64,000 bases of DNA. Source: Asanoa ishikariensis (lineage in GTDB: Bacteria > Actinomycetota > Actinomycetes > Mycobacteriales > Micromonosporaceae). Positions within the stretch are counted from its first letter, which is position 1. Every line of letters begins with the position of its first letter. A program made the translations under genes and the position numbers. Below the pieces are notes generated by a model that saw only the letters and a list, made by a program, of their open reading frames with translations, was not told the DNA's origin and ran no database searches. Below, piece after piece: positions 16,183-25,195 of this stretch. The stretch lies in contig NZ_FNQB01000002.1 in assembly GCF_900107455.1 (NCBI RefSeq), positions 1,798,001 through 1,862,000 on the forward strand, written 5' to 3'.

Positions 16183-17784
16183 ATGACGGCGGTGACGTCC
16201 GCGCCCCGTGTCCGGACCGGCGAACGCGACACGCCGTCCGCGCCGGCCCAGGCCGGGCTGGTGCTGACCGCGCTGATCCTGGTGGCCTCGGTGGCCAACC
16301 TGAACCTCTCGGTGGCCAACGTCGCGCTGCCCGACATCGGCCGGGCGTTCGACTCCTCGCAGACCCGGCTGGACCTGATCGCGATCGGCTACTCGCTCGG
16401 GCTCGCCGTGTCGGTGCTCTATCTCGGCGCGCTCGGCGATCGGCACGGCCGCAAGCTGATGCTGCTGATCGGCGTCGCGCTGGCCATGCCGATCAGCGTG
16501 CTGGCCGCCTGGTCGCCCTCGGACATCGTGCTGATCGTGGCCCGGATCCTCGGCGGGGTGTCCGCGGGCATGGCCTACCCGACCACCCTCGCACTGATCA
16601 CCGCGCTGTGGTCCGGCCCGGCGCGGACGAAGGCGATCGCCCTCTGGTCCGGCGTGGGCGGCGCGGTCGCGGCGCTGGGTCCGACCATCGCCGGCGCGGT
16701 CCTGGAGGCCTTCTGGTGGGGCTCCGTCTTCCTGGTCACCCTGCCGCTCGCCGCGGTCGCACTGGTGCTGGCCGCCGTGCTGGTGCCTGGCCACGTCAAC
16801 GAGGGCGGCGGGCGGGTCGACAACCTCGGCGGCGTGCTGTCCATCCTGCTGGTCGGCGCGCTGGTGCTCTCGATCAACGACGCCGCGGTGCCGGGGGCCG
16901 GGCCGCGGGCGATCATCCTGGGCGTGATCGCGGTGGTCGCGGCCGTACTTTTCGTGCGCCGCCAGCGCAGGGCGGCCAACCCGCTCTACGACCTGACGTA
17001 CGCCGGGCGGCGGCTGTTCTGGGTCGCGGCCTGCGCCGGCATCATCGTGTTCGGCTCGCTGATGGGCGCGATGTTCGTGGGCCAGCAGTTCCTGCAGAAC
17101 GTGCTCGGCTACTCGACGCTCAAGGCCGGCCTGTCGATCCTGCCGGCCGCCGCGCTGATGGTGCTGGTCGCGCCCCGCTCGGCGGTGCTCGTCCGGCGCC
17201 GCGGCTCCCGGATCACCCTGCTGCTCGGCTACGTGTTCTGCCTGCTCGGCTTCGTCGCGATGCTGCTGCTCTGGAAGGAGGACATCGCGTTCTGGCGGGT
17301 GGCGCTGGCGTACGGGCTGATCGGCATCGGCGTCGGGCTGGCCGGGACGCCCGCGTCGCACGCGCTGACGAGCTCGGTGCCGGTGCGCCGGGCCGGCATG
17401 GCCTCCGGCACCGCCGACCTCCAGCGCGACCTCGGCGGGGCGGTGCTCCAGTCGGTGTTCGGCGCGCTGCTCACCATCGGCTACGGTGCGGCGTTCGCCC
17501 GCGAGCTGGCCGGCGCGCCGGCGTCCTACCAGCCGGCGATCGACGAGACCCAGACCGAGCTGGAGAACTCCTTCGCCAGCGCCGTCGACACCGCACAGCG
17601 CTATCCGCAGTACGCGGAGCAGATCATCGGCGCCGCTCGGGAGGCGTTCCTGGACGGCGACCAGTGGACCTACGCCGCCGGCATCGGCGCGATCGCGTTC
17701 GGGGCGCTGCTGGTGTTCTTCGCGTTCCCCAAGCACGAACAGGAGCAGGAACTGCTCCGCGAGTACGCGTCAGCCGACCGCTAG
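16183..17784 (+). CDS. DHA2-type (14-TM) MFS drug exporter
   Basis: A 533-residue membrane protein with about 14 helices. Motifs of the EmrB/QacA family are present: NVALPDIGRAFDSS after the first helix, GALGDRHGRKLMLLIG in loop 2-3, and RILGGVSAGMAYPTTLALI in helix 5. Such proteins export drugs or metabolites using the proton gradient. The start ATG 16183 follows an AT-rich divergent promoter region (16078-16182). No regulator of TetR or MarR type lies beside it, so control is unknown. A C-terminal extracellular loop (about 440-500) with Gln/Glu-rich helix is present, as in QacA relatives. Confidence 0.88.
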   Translation: MTAVTSAPRVRTGERDTPSAPAQAGLVLTALILVASVANLNLSVANVALPDIGRAFDSSQTRLDLIAIGYSLGLAVSVLYLGALGDRHGRKLMLLIGVALAMPISVLAAWSPSDIVLIVARILGGVSAGMAYPTTLALITALWSGPARTKAIALWSGVGGAVAALGPTIAGAVLEAFWWGSVFLVTLPLAAVALVLAAVLVPGHVNEGGGRVDNLGGVLSILLVGALVLSINDAAVPGAGPRAIILGVIAVVAAVLFVRRQRRAANPLYDLTYAGRRLFWVAACAGIIVFGSLMGAMFVGQQFLQNVLGYSTLKAGLSILPAAALMVLVAPRSAVLVRRRGSRITLLLGYVFCLLGFVAMLLLWKEDIAFWRVALAYGLIGIGVGLAGTPASHALTSSVPVRRAGMASGTADLQRDLGGAVLQSVFGALLTIGYGAAFARELAGAPASYQPAIDETQTELENSFASAVDTAQRYPQYAEQIIGAAREAFLDGDQWTYAAGIGAIAFGALLVFFAFPKHEQEQELLREYASADR

Positions 17785-19065
17785 CGGCTGCGGCGCGGCG
17801 CCCGCCGGCCGGCGCCGGACGACCAGCAGCGCCGCGGTCGCGAGGCCGACGAGCCACATCGGCGCGTACGTGACGGCCAACTGGACGCGGCTGGGTTGGC
17901 CGACCTCGTCGTTGACCAGCACGCTGGACTGGGTGATGAGGCTGATCAACGGCGGCAGGGTCAGCACCAGGGTGACCAGCCCGCACAGTGCGCCGGCCGC
18001 GGACGTGCGGGCCAGCGCGGCGGCGAGAGTGAAAGCGGCGAACGGCATACCGAACATGGCCAGGGCGGTGCCGTCGGACTGCGTCGTGGCCAGCACCAGC
18101 GTGAGCAGCGAGACCACCACGAGCCCGGCGGCGTCCCAGGGCACCGCCGGGAGGCGCCGGGCCAGCAGGACGCCGGCGATGGCGGCGACGACGCCGAGCA
18201 GCGGAATGAAGTCGTGCGTCCACGCGATGCCCAGGTTGCGCCCGCTGGCCGTGAACAGGGCGCCCGTGGCGCCGGCGCAGACCAGCGCGAAGCGGGCCGC
18301 GTCGGTCCCGGCGGCCCGGCCGCTCCATCCGACGAGCCACCAGGTCATACCGAGCCAGACGGCGAGCGTGCCCACCAGCACGAGGACGGCCACCGCCGCC
18401 GGGGACTGGGCGACGGCGCGGTCGGCGTACTGCATGTGGAAGACCGCACCGACGACGGCGCCGACCAGCGCGATCCGGCTGACCGCGACGAGACCCGGCG
18501 TCCGGGCTTCCTCGGCCGGCCGGACCAGGATCGCGGCGGCCGTGGCGAGCACCAGGGCGAGGACGTCGGCCCAGCCCAACTGGCGCAGCTCCGGCAGTCT
18601 CGGGAGCAGGTCCGGTGCGATCGCGAGGTTCACCAGCAGACCGGCGGTCAACGCGGCGATCGGCCAAGGATCTCCGTCGGCCGGGGAAGCGGGCAACACC
18701 GCCACGGCGACGGCGCCGAGCACGATGCCGCCGACCAGGGCCGCGAGTGGACGGACGAGCGGGTGCAGCTCACCGAAGGCGGAGTCCGCGTCCAGCGGCG
18801 CGTACGCGGCGAGCAGGCCCGCCACGAGCAGCCCCGCCGCCACCACCGGCCAGCCACGGGCGCGGCCCCGGACCTGCGCGCCCGCGGCGACGCCGACGAG
18901 GAGCAGGACGATCGAGCCGGTGGCGGAGACGATCCTCGCCACGCCCTTGGTGTCGGCCCCGACCGGGAAGCTTTCGAGGCCGTAGACCAGCGTCTCGCCG
19001 ACCGGTCCGAAGACGACGATGCCGACCGCGAGGGCGGCCAGCGTCACCAGTACCCGTCTGATCAT
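17770..19065 (-). CDS. Polytopic membrane protein coupled to PP2C phosphatase
   Basis: A 431-residue protein made of about 12 to 13 hydrophobic helices with short loops. No transport or enzyme motif is recognised. Its ATG at 19065 overlaps the stop of the PP2C gene as ATGA, so both are made together; the membrane protein may be a target or partner of the phosphatase. Helical loops with Arg/Glu (RPAEEARTPG) face the cytoplasm. The 3' end overlaps the convergent exporter gene by 15 bp. Function unknown. Confidence 0.7.
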   Translation of the reverse strand: MIRRVLVTLAALAVGIVVFGPVGETLVYGLESFPVGADTKGVARIVSATGSIVLLLVGVAAGAQVRGRARGWPVVAAGLLVAGLLAAYAPLDADSAFGELHPLVRPLAALVGGIVLGAVAVAVLPASPADGDPWPIAALTAGLLVNLAIAPDLLPRLPELRQLGWADVLALVLATAAAILVRPAEEARTPGLVAVSRIALVGAVVGAVFHMQYADRAVAQSPAAVAVLVLVGTLAVWLGMTWWLVGWSGRAAGTDAARFALVCAGATGALFTASGRNLGIAWTHDFIPLLGVVAAIAGVLLARRLPAVPWDAAGLVVVSLLTLVLATTQSDGTALAMFGMPFAAFTLAAALARTSAAGALCGLVTLVLTLPPLISLITQSSVLVNDEVGQPSRVQLAVTYAPMWLVGLATAALLVVRRRPAGAAPQPLAVG

Positions 19066-19790
19066 GGCGTTTCCTCCAGGTCGGCGACGATCACCGTGAT
19101 GTTGTCGGGGCCGCCGGCGCGCCGGGCCAGGTCGATCAGGCGGGCCGCGCAGGCCGCGCGCTCCGGGTGGGTACGCAGCACGTCCGAGATCGTGTCCTCG
19201 CGCACCACATTGGACAGGCCGTCGCTGCACAACAGCCAGCGGTCGCCGGGAAGCGGCGTGAGCGTGGTGAAGGCCGGCTGGACCGGGTCGCCCTGGAGCG
19301 CCTGGGTGACCACCGCGCGGCGCGGGTGCACGTGCGCCTCGTCCGGGGTGATCACGCCCTCGTCGACCAGCATCTGCACGAACGTGTCGTCCTTGGTCAT
19401 CTGCTGGGTGCGGCCGTCGCGGTGCAGGTAGGCCCGCGAGTCGCCGACGTGGGCCAGCGCCACGGCGCTGTTGTCGGGCGCGAACAGCAGCGCGGTCAGC
19501 GTCGTACCCATGCCGTCGCGGGTCGGGTCCTCGGCCACCGCGGCCCGGATGCGGTCGCCAGCGGCGTCGATCACCTCGCGCATCGCGTCGACGAGCTCGG
19601 CCGGCGGACGGTCGGCGTCGGCCGCCACGATCGCCTCGATCGTGATGGCGCTCGCGAGGTCACCGGCGGCCATCCCGCCCATCCCGTCGGCGACGGCGAG
19701 CAACCGGGCACCCGCGTGCATCGCGTCCTGGTTGGCTCGCCGGACCAGGCCGCGGTCGGTGAGTGCGACGGACCGCAGCAGAAGCGTCAT
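19062..19790 (-). CDS. PP2C-type serine/threonine protein phosphatase
   Basis: A 242-residue cytoplasmic phosphatase of the PPM family. Metal-binding aspartates are in VADGMGGMAAGD, HVGDSRAYL, CSDGLSN and GGPDNIT, the complete set for two Mn2+/Mg2+ ions. The opening (LLLRSVALTDRGLVRRANQDAM) is like PstP/PrpC proteins that reverse Hanks-type kinase signalling. No kinase gene is in the window. There is no C-terminal membrane anchor, unlike PstP, but it is coupled to a polytopic membrane protein. No convincing ribosome site precedes ATG 19790. Confidence 0.92.
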   Translation of the reverse strand: MTLLLRSVALTDRGLVRRANQDAMHAGARLLAVADGMGGMAAGDLASAITIEAIVAADADRPPAELVDAMREVIDAAGDRIRAAVAEDPTRDGMGTTLTALLFAPDNSAVALAHVGDSRAYLHRDGRTQQMTKDDTFVQMLVDEGVITPDEAHVHPRRAVVTQALQGDPVQPAFTTLTPLPGDRWLLCSDGLSNVVREDTISDVLRTHPERAACAARLIDLARRAGGPDNITVIVADLEETP

Positions 19791-19937
19791 GGCAGGCAGG
19801 ATGCCAGGATGTGCGCCGGTTGTCTCTAGTAGATCACCTTCTCGGCCATCCGGTTCGCACCGTCCGGCCATCCGGATGTACCGCGAAGAGTCCAAGATCA
19901 GATAGTGCGCGACCGGAAAGGCCGGGAGAATGGCGCG

Positions 19938-20843
19938 ATGACTGACATAGGGCGGCTCGCGCCCGGCGCGGCGCGCGACTGGTGCGGCACGATGCCGGTG
20001 CACCGCCGGCTGTTGGACAGCGACCCGGGTTACGCCCGCGCCCGCGAAGAGATCGAGACCTTCACGTTCGGCGCCGCCCGCGAGGAGCCGCCGCCGCTGG
20101 GACTGGTGACCATCCCGACGATCGTGCACGTGGTCTGGTCCCAGGCCGCGCAGAACATCGGCGACGACCAGGTGGCGACCCAGATGGAGGCGCTCAACCG
20201 CGACTTCCGCAAGCGCAACGTCGACCTCGTGCTGCTGCCGTCGGTGTGGGCCCCGATGGCGGCCGACGCCGACATCGAGTTCGTGCTGGCCGACGTGACC
20301 CGCACCCGCACCGACGTGGGTTCGTTCGACACCGACGACAGCGTCAAGTCGGCGCGCAGCGGCGGCGTCGACCCGGTGTCCACCGACACCCATCTCAACC
20401 TGTGGGTCTGCCAGCTCGGCGGTGGCCTGCTCGGCTATGCCCAGTTCCCGGGCGGCCCGCCGGAGACCGACGGCGTCGTGGTCACCCACACGGCGTTCGG
20501 CTCGTCCGGCACCGCGACCGCGCCGTTCGACCTGGGCCGCACCTTGACCCACGAGGTCGGCCACTGGCTCAACCTGCGACACATCTGGGGCGACGACGGC
20601 GACGGCTGCGGCGGCGACGACTTCGTGGCCGACACGCCCAACCAGGCCGGCCCCAACTACGGGCGACCGACGTACCCGAAGGTGTCCTGCAACAACGCGC
20701 CGCACGGCGACATGTTCGTCAACTACATGGACTACACCGACGACGCGGCCATGGTCATGTTCACGCTGGGCCAGGCGGCCCGGATGGCGGCCGCCCTGCG
20801 CGGCCCGCGCTCGGGCCTGCTGGCGGCGGCGGCCACGTCGTGA
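19938..20843 (+). CDS. M43-type zinc metalloprotease without signal peptide
   Basis: A 301-residue protein of the pappalysin-like M43B family. The metzincin zinc site HEVGHWLNLRH is at residues 205-215 (ligands H205, H209, H215; catalytic E206), and the Met-turn is NYMDYTDD (M264). Cysteines 224 and 251 match the usual disulfide region. Most relatives are secreted, yet here the chosen start (ATG 19938, after GGGAGAA) gives a hydrophilic N-terminus with no signal peptide, and no upstream in-frame extension supplies one. Its stop overlaps the start of a 108-residue protein as GTGA. Confidence 0.88.
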   Translation: MTDIGRLAPGAARDWCGTMPVHRRLLDSDPGYARAREEIETFTFGAAREEPPPLGLVTIPTIVHVVWSQAAQNIGDDQVATQMEALNRDFRKRNVDLVLLPSVWAPMAADADIEFVLADVTRTRTDVGSFDTDDSVKSARSGGVDPVSTDTHLNLWVCQLGGGLLGYAQFPGGPPETDGVVVTHTAFGSSGTATAPFDLGRTLTHEVGHWLNLRHIWGDDGDGCGGDDFVADTPNQAGPNYGRPTYPKVSCNNAPHGDMFVNYMDYTDDAAMVMFTLGQAARMAAALRGPRSGLLAAAATS

Positions 20844-21166
20844 CGGCACCGCCCGCGGCCCTCTTCCGGCGGTGGGTGCACGTGCGGGAGGAGGACGCCG
20901 CCGGCGTACGCGTCTTCCGCCCCGCCGACCGCCCGCTCCCGCCGGCCCGCGGGCGTGAGGGCATCGAGTTCCGCTCCGACGGCACGTTCGCCGACCTGCG
21001 ACCCGGCCCGACCGACGCGCCCGTGGCGTCGGTCGGCCGGTGGAGCCTGCCGGCCCCGGCCCGGATCGCCCTGACCTACCCGCCGGGCGCCCGGTCCGCC
21101 GGCGCACCCACGGGCTACGAGATCGTCGAGGTCACCGCGGACCTCCTGCGCCTACGCCCGATCTAG
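20840..21166 (+). CDS. Small beta-rich protein coupled to M43 protease
   Basis: A 108-residue soluble protein, GTG 20840, overlapping the protease stop by 4 bp. It has alternating strand-like segments (RWVHVREED, VRVFRPAD, GIEFRSDGTFADL, VGRWSL, IALTYP, YEIVEVTADLLRLRP), suggesting a small lipocalin-like barrel. I do not recognise a named family. Small beta-barrel inhibitors encoded next to metalloproteases are known (Inh beside serralysin), so a role as inhibitor or chaperone of the protease is a reasonable inference. Its stop codon overlaps that of the convergent TerC gene in the palindrome CTAG. Confidence 0.65.
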   Translation: MTAPPAALFRRWVHVREEDAAGVRVFRPADRPLPPARGREGIEFRSDGTFADLRPGPTDAPVASVGRWSLPAPARIALTYPPGARSAGAPTGYEIVEVTADLLRLRPI

Positions 21167-22104
21167 GCGCGGCGGTTGCGCACGGCGCTGGCCACGACCG
21201 CGATCGCCAGGACGCCGATGATCGCGGTCAGGGACGGGCCGACGCCGATCTCCGGTGCGGCGACGTGTGAGCCGCGCAGTGCCTCGAAGACGAGCTTCAC
21301 GCCGATGAAGCCGAGGATCACCGCGAGCGCGACCGGGAGGTAGACGACGCGCTCCAGCAGGCCGCCGACCACGTAGTAGAGCTGGCGCAGGCCGAGCATC
21401 GCGAACGCGTTGGCGGTGACGATCACGTACGCGCTCTGCGTCAGGCCGAACGCCGCCGGCAGCGAGTCCAGCGCGAACACCAGGTTGGCCAGGCCGATCG
21501 CGGCGATCACCAGCGGGATCGGGGTGAGCACCCGGCGCGCGTCGACCATGGTGGTGAACCGCCGGCCCGCGTACACGTCGGTGGCCGGGATCAGCCGGGA
21601 CAGCAGCGTGATGCCGGGCGGCTTCTCCTCCTCGCCGCCCTTGTCGCGCAGCGAGCCGAGCAGCTTCACGGCCGTGTAGACCAGAAACGCGCCGAACAGG
21701 TAGAACAGCCAGTTGAAGGCGTGCACCGCGGCGCTGCCGGCGGCGATGAACACGATGCGCAGGGCGAGCGAGATCAGGATGCCGACGGTCAGCACCTCTT
21801 CGACCGCTCCCGGCGGCACCGCGAACCGGCCGATGATCAGCATGAAGACGAACAGGTTGTCGGCGCTGAGGCTGTATTCCGTCACGTAGGTGGCCACGAA
21901 CTGCTCGGCCGTCTCCCGGCCCAGCCAGAACGCGATGACGACGGCGGCGACCAGCGCCAGGCCGACGTAGAGGCCGATCCAGCGCGCGGCACCGGCCGGC
22001 GTGATCGCGTCCTTGCGGCGGGACACGGCGAGCAGGTCGACCGCGAGCAGAGCGACCAGGATGACCGTGGTCAGCACCCAGCCCAGCACCGACACACCCA
22101 CCAC
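21163..22104 (-). CDS. TerC-family integral membrane protein
   Basis: A 313-residue protein with about 9 membrane helices. The family motif SADNLFVFMLIIGRFAVP is present near residue 80, and FALDSLPAAFGLTQSAYVI near 230 is the second half-repeat; acidic residues in these helices (D, E) are the conserved metal or proton-handling positions. TerC/Alx proteins act in Mn2+ export or metal insertion into exported proteins. It ends a minus-strand series with glgX and a GH13-like gene, 45 bp downstream of the latter, though a functional tie is not obvious. Confidence 0.9.
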   Translation of the reverse strand: MVGVSVLGWVLTTVILVALLAVDLLAVSRRKDAITPAGAARWIGLYVGLALVAAVVIAFWLGRETAEQFVATYVTEYSLSADNLFVFMLIIGRFAVPPGAVEEVLTVGILISLALRIVFIAAGSAAVHAFNWLFYLFGAFLVYTAVKLLGSLRDKGGEEEKPPGITLLSRLIPATDVYAGRRFTTMVDARRVLTPIPLVIAAIGLANLVFALDSLPAAFGLTQSAYVIVTANAFAMLGLRQLYYVVGGLLERVVYLPVALAVILGFIGVKLVFEALRGSHVAAPEIGVGPSLTAIIGVLAIAVVASAVRNRRA

Positions 22105-22149
22105 GCGCCTCCCCAGGCCGCCGCACCCAAACCCGAAGGAGAATAGTCC

Positions 22150-23004
22150 TCAGGGTTGGTCGAAGCGGCAGCAGGCGATCACGGCCGCCGACTCCGGAGG
22201 CAGGTCGACGCTGGTGTAGGTGATGCTCACGCCCGGGGTGGTGGTGAACAACACCGACTTGGGCACGCCGTGCAGGCCGACCCGGGCCGGCGCCATGCCG
22301 ATGTTGGCCGCCACCACGAGCGCACCGCGCCGCATGGTGATCACCTCGGCGCCGCGGCGGATCGGCCTGGTCGGTTCGGGTCGGGCGGCGGCCAGGTCGG
22401 GGTGGGCCCGGCGCAGGGCCGTGAGCTCGCGCAGCGTCGCCGCCGGCAGGTCGTCGGACCGCGACAGCAGCGGGGTCAGCGGCGCCGTCAGCAGCAGCGT
22501 CGCCGCCACGTCGCGCAGCCCGGTCAGCGTGGCCACGGCGCCCGGCGGCGGCGGTGCGAGCGGCAGCACGGGATCGGGGTCCTCGGTCCGCCACAGCCAC
22601 GCGCTGACGCCGTCGAGGGTGCCGAGCACCCCGCCCTCGGCCGGCACGAGGAACCGGTTGGACTCGGCCAGCGTCAGTGGTCGGCCGAGGTGGTCGGAGA
22701 GCGCGCCGACCGCGGCCGCGAACTCGCCCAGTGGCACGGGCGCCGGCGGGCCGTCCAGGCGCACGCCGTCGAGGGCGAAGCCGGCCAGCCACTGCACGAC
22801 GTGGTCGACCACGGCCGGGCCGAGGATGCGATCGCTGGCCAGCCGCAGCGTGACGCCGAGCCCGCGCGCCCGGGCGGCCACGACGAACCGACGCAGCAGG
22901 TCGTCGTCCTCCGGCGGCTCGATCTCGACGGTGTCGACACCGAGGTCGGCCAGCGCGGTCACGGCGGACAGGTCGTCCAGCGCGTAGACGACCCGGCCGG
23001 ACAC
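22150..23004 (-). CDS. Truncated GH13-like protein coupled to glgX
   Basis: A 284-residue protein that looks like only the second part of an alpha-amylase-type (GH13) barrel plus C-terminal sandwich. FALDGVRLDGPP corresponds to the catalytic nucleophile region (normally GFRxD) and LTLAESNR to the acid/base region (normally IAE), so both residues could be kept, while conserved region I and the usual NHD region IV are not evident. It begins one base after the stop of glgX (TGAGGTG), so it is coupled to it. It may be a glycan-binding accessory or a degenerate TreZ/GlgX relative. Confidence 0.6.
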   Translation of the reverse strand: MSGRVVYALDDLSAVTALADLGVDTVEIEPPEDDDLLRRFVVAARARGLGVTLRLASDRILGPAVVDHVVQWLAGFALDGVRLDGPPAPVPLGEFAAAVGALSDHLGRPLTLAESNRFLVPAEGGVLGTLDGVSAWLWRTEDPDPVLPLAPPPPGAVATLTGLRDVAATLLLTAPLTPLLSRSDDLPAATLRELTALRRAHPDLAAARPEPTRPIRRGAEVITMRRGALVVAANIGMAPARVGLHGVPKSVLFTTTPGVSITYTSVDLPPESAAVIACCRFDQP

Positions 23005-23005
23005 C

Positions 23006-25120
23006 TCACACTTCCCGGTCGAAGACGAGCAGGCTGCGCTCCGCGACGGTGGTCCGGGCGCCGGCGGCGACGGTCAAGGGCGGGTCCTGGGTCTCAGCGG
23101 CGGTCCAGGCCGAGGTGTCGAAGACGACCTGCCACTTCTCGCCGTACTCGGCCGGCGGGAGGGCGAACGGGAGCGGCTCGTGGTGGCCGTTGAAGCAGAG
23201 CAGGAACGAGTCGTCGACCTGGCGCTGCCCGTACCGGCCGCGCTCCTTGATGCCCTCGCCGTTGACGAACAGGGTGAGCGCGTTGACCTCGCTGTCCCAG
23301 TCCGCCATCGGGGTGCCGTCGAGGGCGAACCAGGCCATGTCGGCGACCGGCGTGGTCACGTCCCGGACAGCGACCGGCGCGCCGGTGAAGAACCGGCGGC
23401 GGCGGAAGATCCGGTGCCGGGCGCGGAAGGCGGCCAGCCGGCGGACGAAGGCCAACAGGGCGTCGTCCACCTCGACCCAGTCGACCCAGGTGAGCTCGTT
23501 GTCCTGGCAGTAGCCGTTGTTGTTGCCGCGCTGCGTGCGCCCGAGCTCGTCGCCGTGGCCGAGCATGGGCACGCCCTGGGAGAGGAACAGGGTGGCGAGG
23601 AAGTTGCGGCGCTGCCGGGCCCGAAGGGCCAGCACAGCAGCGTCTGACGTCGGGCCCTCCACGCCGCAGTTCCACGACCGGTTGTCGGACGAGCCGTCGT
23701 TGTCGTCCTCACCGTTGGCCGCGTTGTGCTTGCCGTTGTACGACACCAGGTCGCCGAGCGTGAAACCGTCGTGGCAGGTGACGAAGTTGATGCTGGCCAC
23801 CGGCCGGCGCCCGTCGTCCTGGTAGAGGTCGGCCGAGCCGCTGATCCGGGTGGCGAACTCGGCGAGGGTGTCCGGTTCGCCGCGCCAGAAGTCGCGGACG
23901 GTGTCCCGGAACTTGCCGTTCCACTCCGTCCACAGTGGCGGGAAGTTGCCGACCTGGTAGCCGCCCGGCCCGACGTCCCACGGCTCGGCGATCAGCTTGA
24001 CCGTGCTGACCACCGGGTCCTGCTGCACCACCTCGAAGAACGTCGAGAGCCGGTCGACCTCGTAGAACTCCCGGGCCAGGGTGGCCGCCAGGTCGAACCG
24101 GAACCCGTCGACGTGCATCTCCTGGACCCAGTACCGCAGCGAGTCCATGATCAACTGCAACGAGATCGGGCTGCGCACGTTGAGCGAGTTGCCGGTGCCG
24201 CTGTAGTCCACGTAGTACCGGGGGTCCTCGTCGGACAGCCGGTAGTAGCCGAGGTTGTCCAGCCCCTTGAAGCACAGCGTCGGCCCGAGGTGGTTGCCCT
24301 CGCCGGTGTGGTTGTAGACGACGTCCAGGATCACCTCGATGCCGGCCGCGTGCAGCGCCCGCACCATGCCCCGGAACTCCTGCACCTGCTGGCCGTGCCG
24401 GCCCATCGCCGAGTAGCCGTGGTACGGCGCGAAGTAGCCGATGGTGTTGTAGCCCCAGTAGTTGCGCAGTCCCCGGTCGGTGAGGTGCTGGTCGTGCACG
24501 AACTGCTGCACGGGCATGAGCTCGACCGCGGTGACCCCGAGCGTGGTCAGGTGCTCGATCGAGGCCGGGTGGGCCAGCCCCGCGTACGTGCCGCGCAGCT
24601 CGTCAGGAACACCGGGGTGCTGGGCGGTCAGGCCCTTGACGTGCGCCTCGTAGATCACGGTGTCGTGGTACGGCGTCCGCGGCGGGCGGTCGTTGCCCCA
24701 GTCGAAATAGGGGTTCACCACGACGGCCTTGGGCAGGTACGGCGCCGAGTCGGTGGTCGACATCGCGTCCGGGTCGGCCAGGTCGTGCCCGTAGACCGCC
24801 GGGTGCCAGTGGATGTCGCCGTCGACGGCCTTCGCGTACGGGTCGAGCAGCAGCTTGTGCGGGTTGCAACGCAGCCCCTTGGCGGGGTCCCAGGGCCCGT
24901 AGACCCGGAAGCCGTAGCGCTGGCCCGGCTGGACGCCGGTCAGGAACACGTGCCAGACGTACGCGTCGACCTCGGTCAGGTCGATCCGCTGCTCGTCGCC
25001 CGCGGCGTCTAACAGGCACAGCTCGACCGCCTCGGCGACCGCCGAGTACACCGCGAAGTTCGTGCCGACCCCGTCGTACGTAGCACCGAGCGGGTAGCGC
25101 CGGCCGGGCCATACCAGCAT
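23006..25120 (-). CDS. glgX: Glycogen debranching enzyme GlgX
   Basis: A 704-residue GH13 isoamylase-type enzyme that hydrolyses alpha-1,6 branches in glycogen limit dextrin. An N-terminal CBM48-like domain (PLGATYDGVGTNFAVYS) precedes the barrel. Catalytic regions are VDGFRFDLAATLAREF (nucleophile Asp), KLIAEPWDVG (acid/base Glu) and NFVTCHDGFTL (HD). The C-terminus has the family LCFNGHHEP strand. Start ATG 25120 has little ribosome site, so the message may be leaderless; a palindrome lies 18-40 bp upstream. No other glycogen genes are adjacent. Confidence 0.95.
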   Translation of the reverse strand: MLVWPGRRYPLGATYDGVGTNFAVYSAVAEAVELCLLDAAGDEQRIDLTEVDAYVWHVFLTGVQPGQRYGFRVYGPWDPAKGLRCNPHKLLLDPYAKAVDGDIHWHPAVYGHDLADPDAMSTTDSAPYLPKAVVVNPYFDWGNDRPPRTPYHDTVIYEAHVKGLTAQHPGVPDELRGTYAGLAHPASIEHLTTLGVTAVELMPVQQFVHDQHLTDRGLRNYWGYNTIGYFAPYHGYSAMGRHGQQVQEFRGMVRALHAAGIEVILDVVYNHTGEGNHLGPTLCFKGLDNLGYYRLSDEDPRYYVDYSGTGNSLNVRSPISLQLIMDSLRYWVQEMHVDGFRFDLAATLAREFYEVDRLSTFFEVVQQDPVVSTVKLIAEPWDVGPGGYQVGNFPPLWTEWNGKFRDTVRDFWRGEPDTLAEFATRISGSADLYQDDGRRPVASINFVTCHDGFTLGDLVSYNGKHNAANGEDDNDGSSDNRSWNCGVEGPTSDAAVLALRARQRRNFLATLFLSQGVPMLGHGDELGRTQRGNNNGYCQDNELTWVDWVEVDDALLAFVRRLAAFRARHRIFRRRRFFTGAPVAVRDVTTPVADMAWFALDGTPMADWDSEVNALTLFVNGEGIKERGRYGQRQVDDSFLLCFNGHHEPLPFALPPAEYGEKWQVVFDTSAWTAAETQDPPLTVAAGARTTVAERSLLVFDREV

Positions 25121-25137
25121 TACCGCAGACTAGCGGC

Positions 25138-25160
25138 TTTTGGTCCATTTTGAACCAAAA
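25138..25160. promoter_or_regulatory. AT-rich palindrome upstream of glgX
   Basis: Arms TTTTGGT (25138-25144) and ACCAAAA (25154-25160) with a 9-bp centre. On the minus strand it overlaps a plausible -35 (TTCAAA) placed 16 bp before a TAGTCT -10 box, so it may be an operator for glgX; it could also be a weak terminator for the upstream sigma-factor gene. Confidence 0.4.
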
Positions 25161-25195
25161 TCAGGCTGGTACGGCCCGGGGTGCGATCAGGACGG

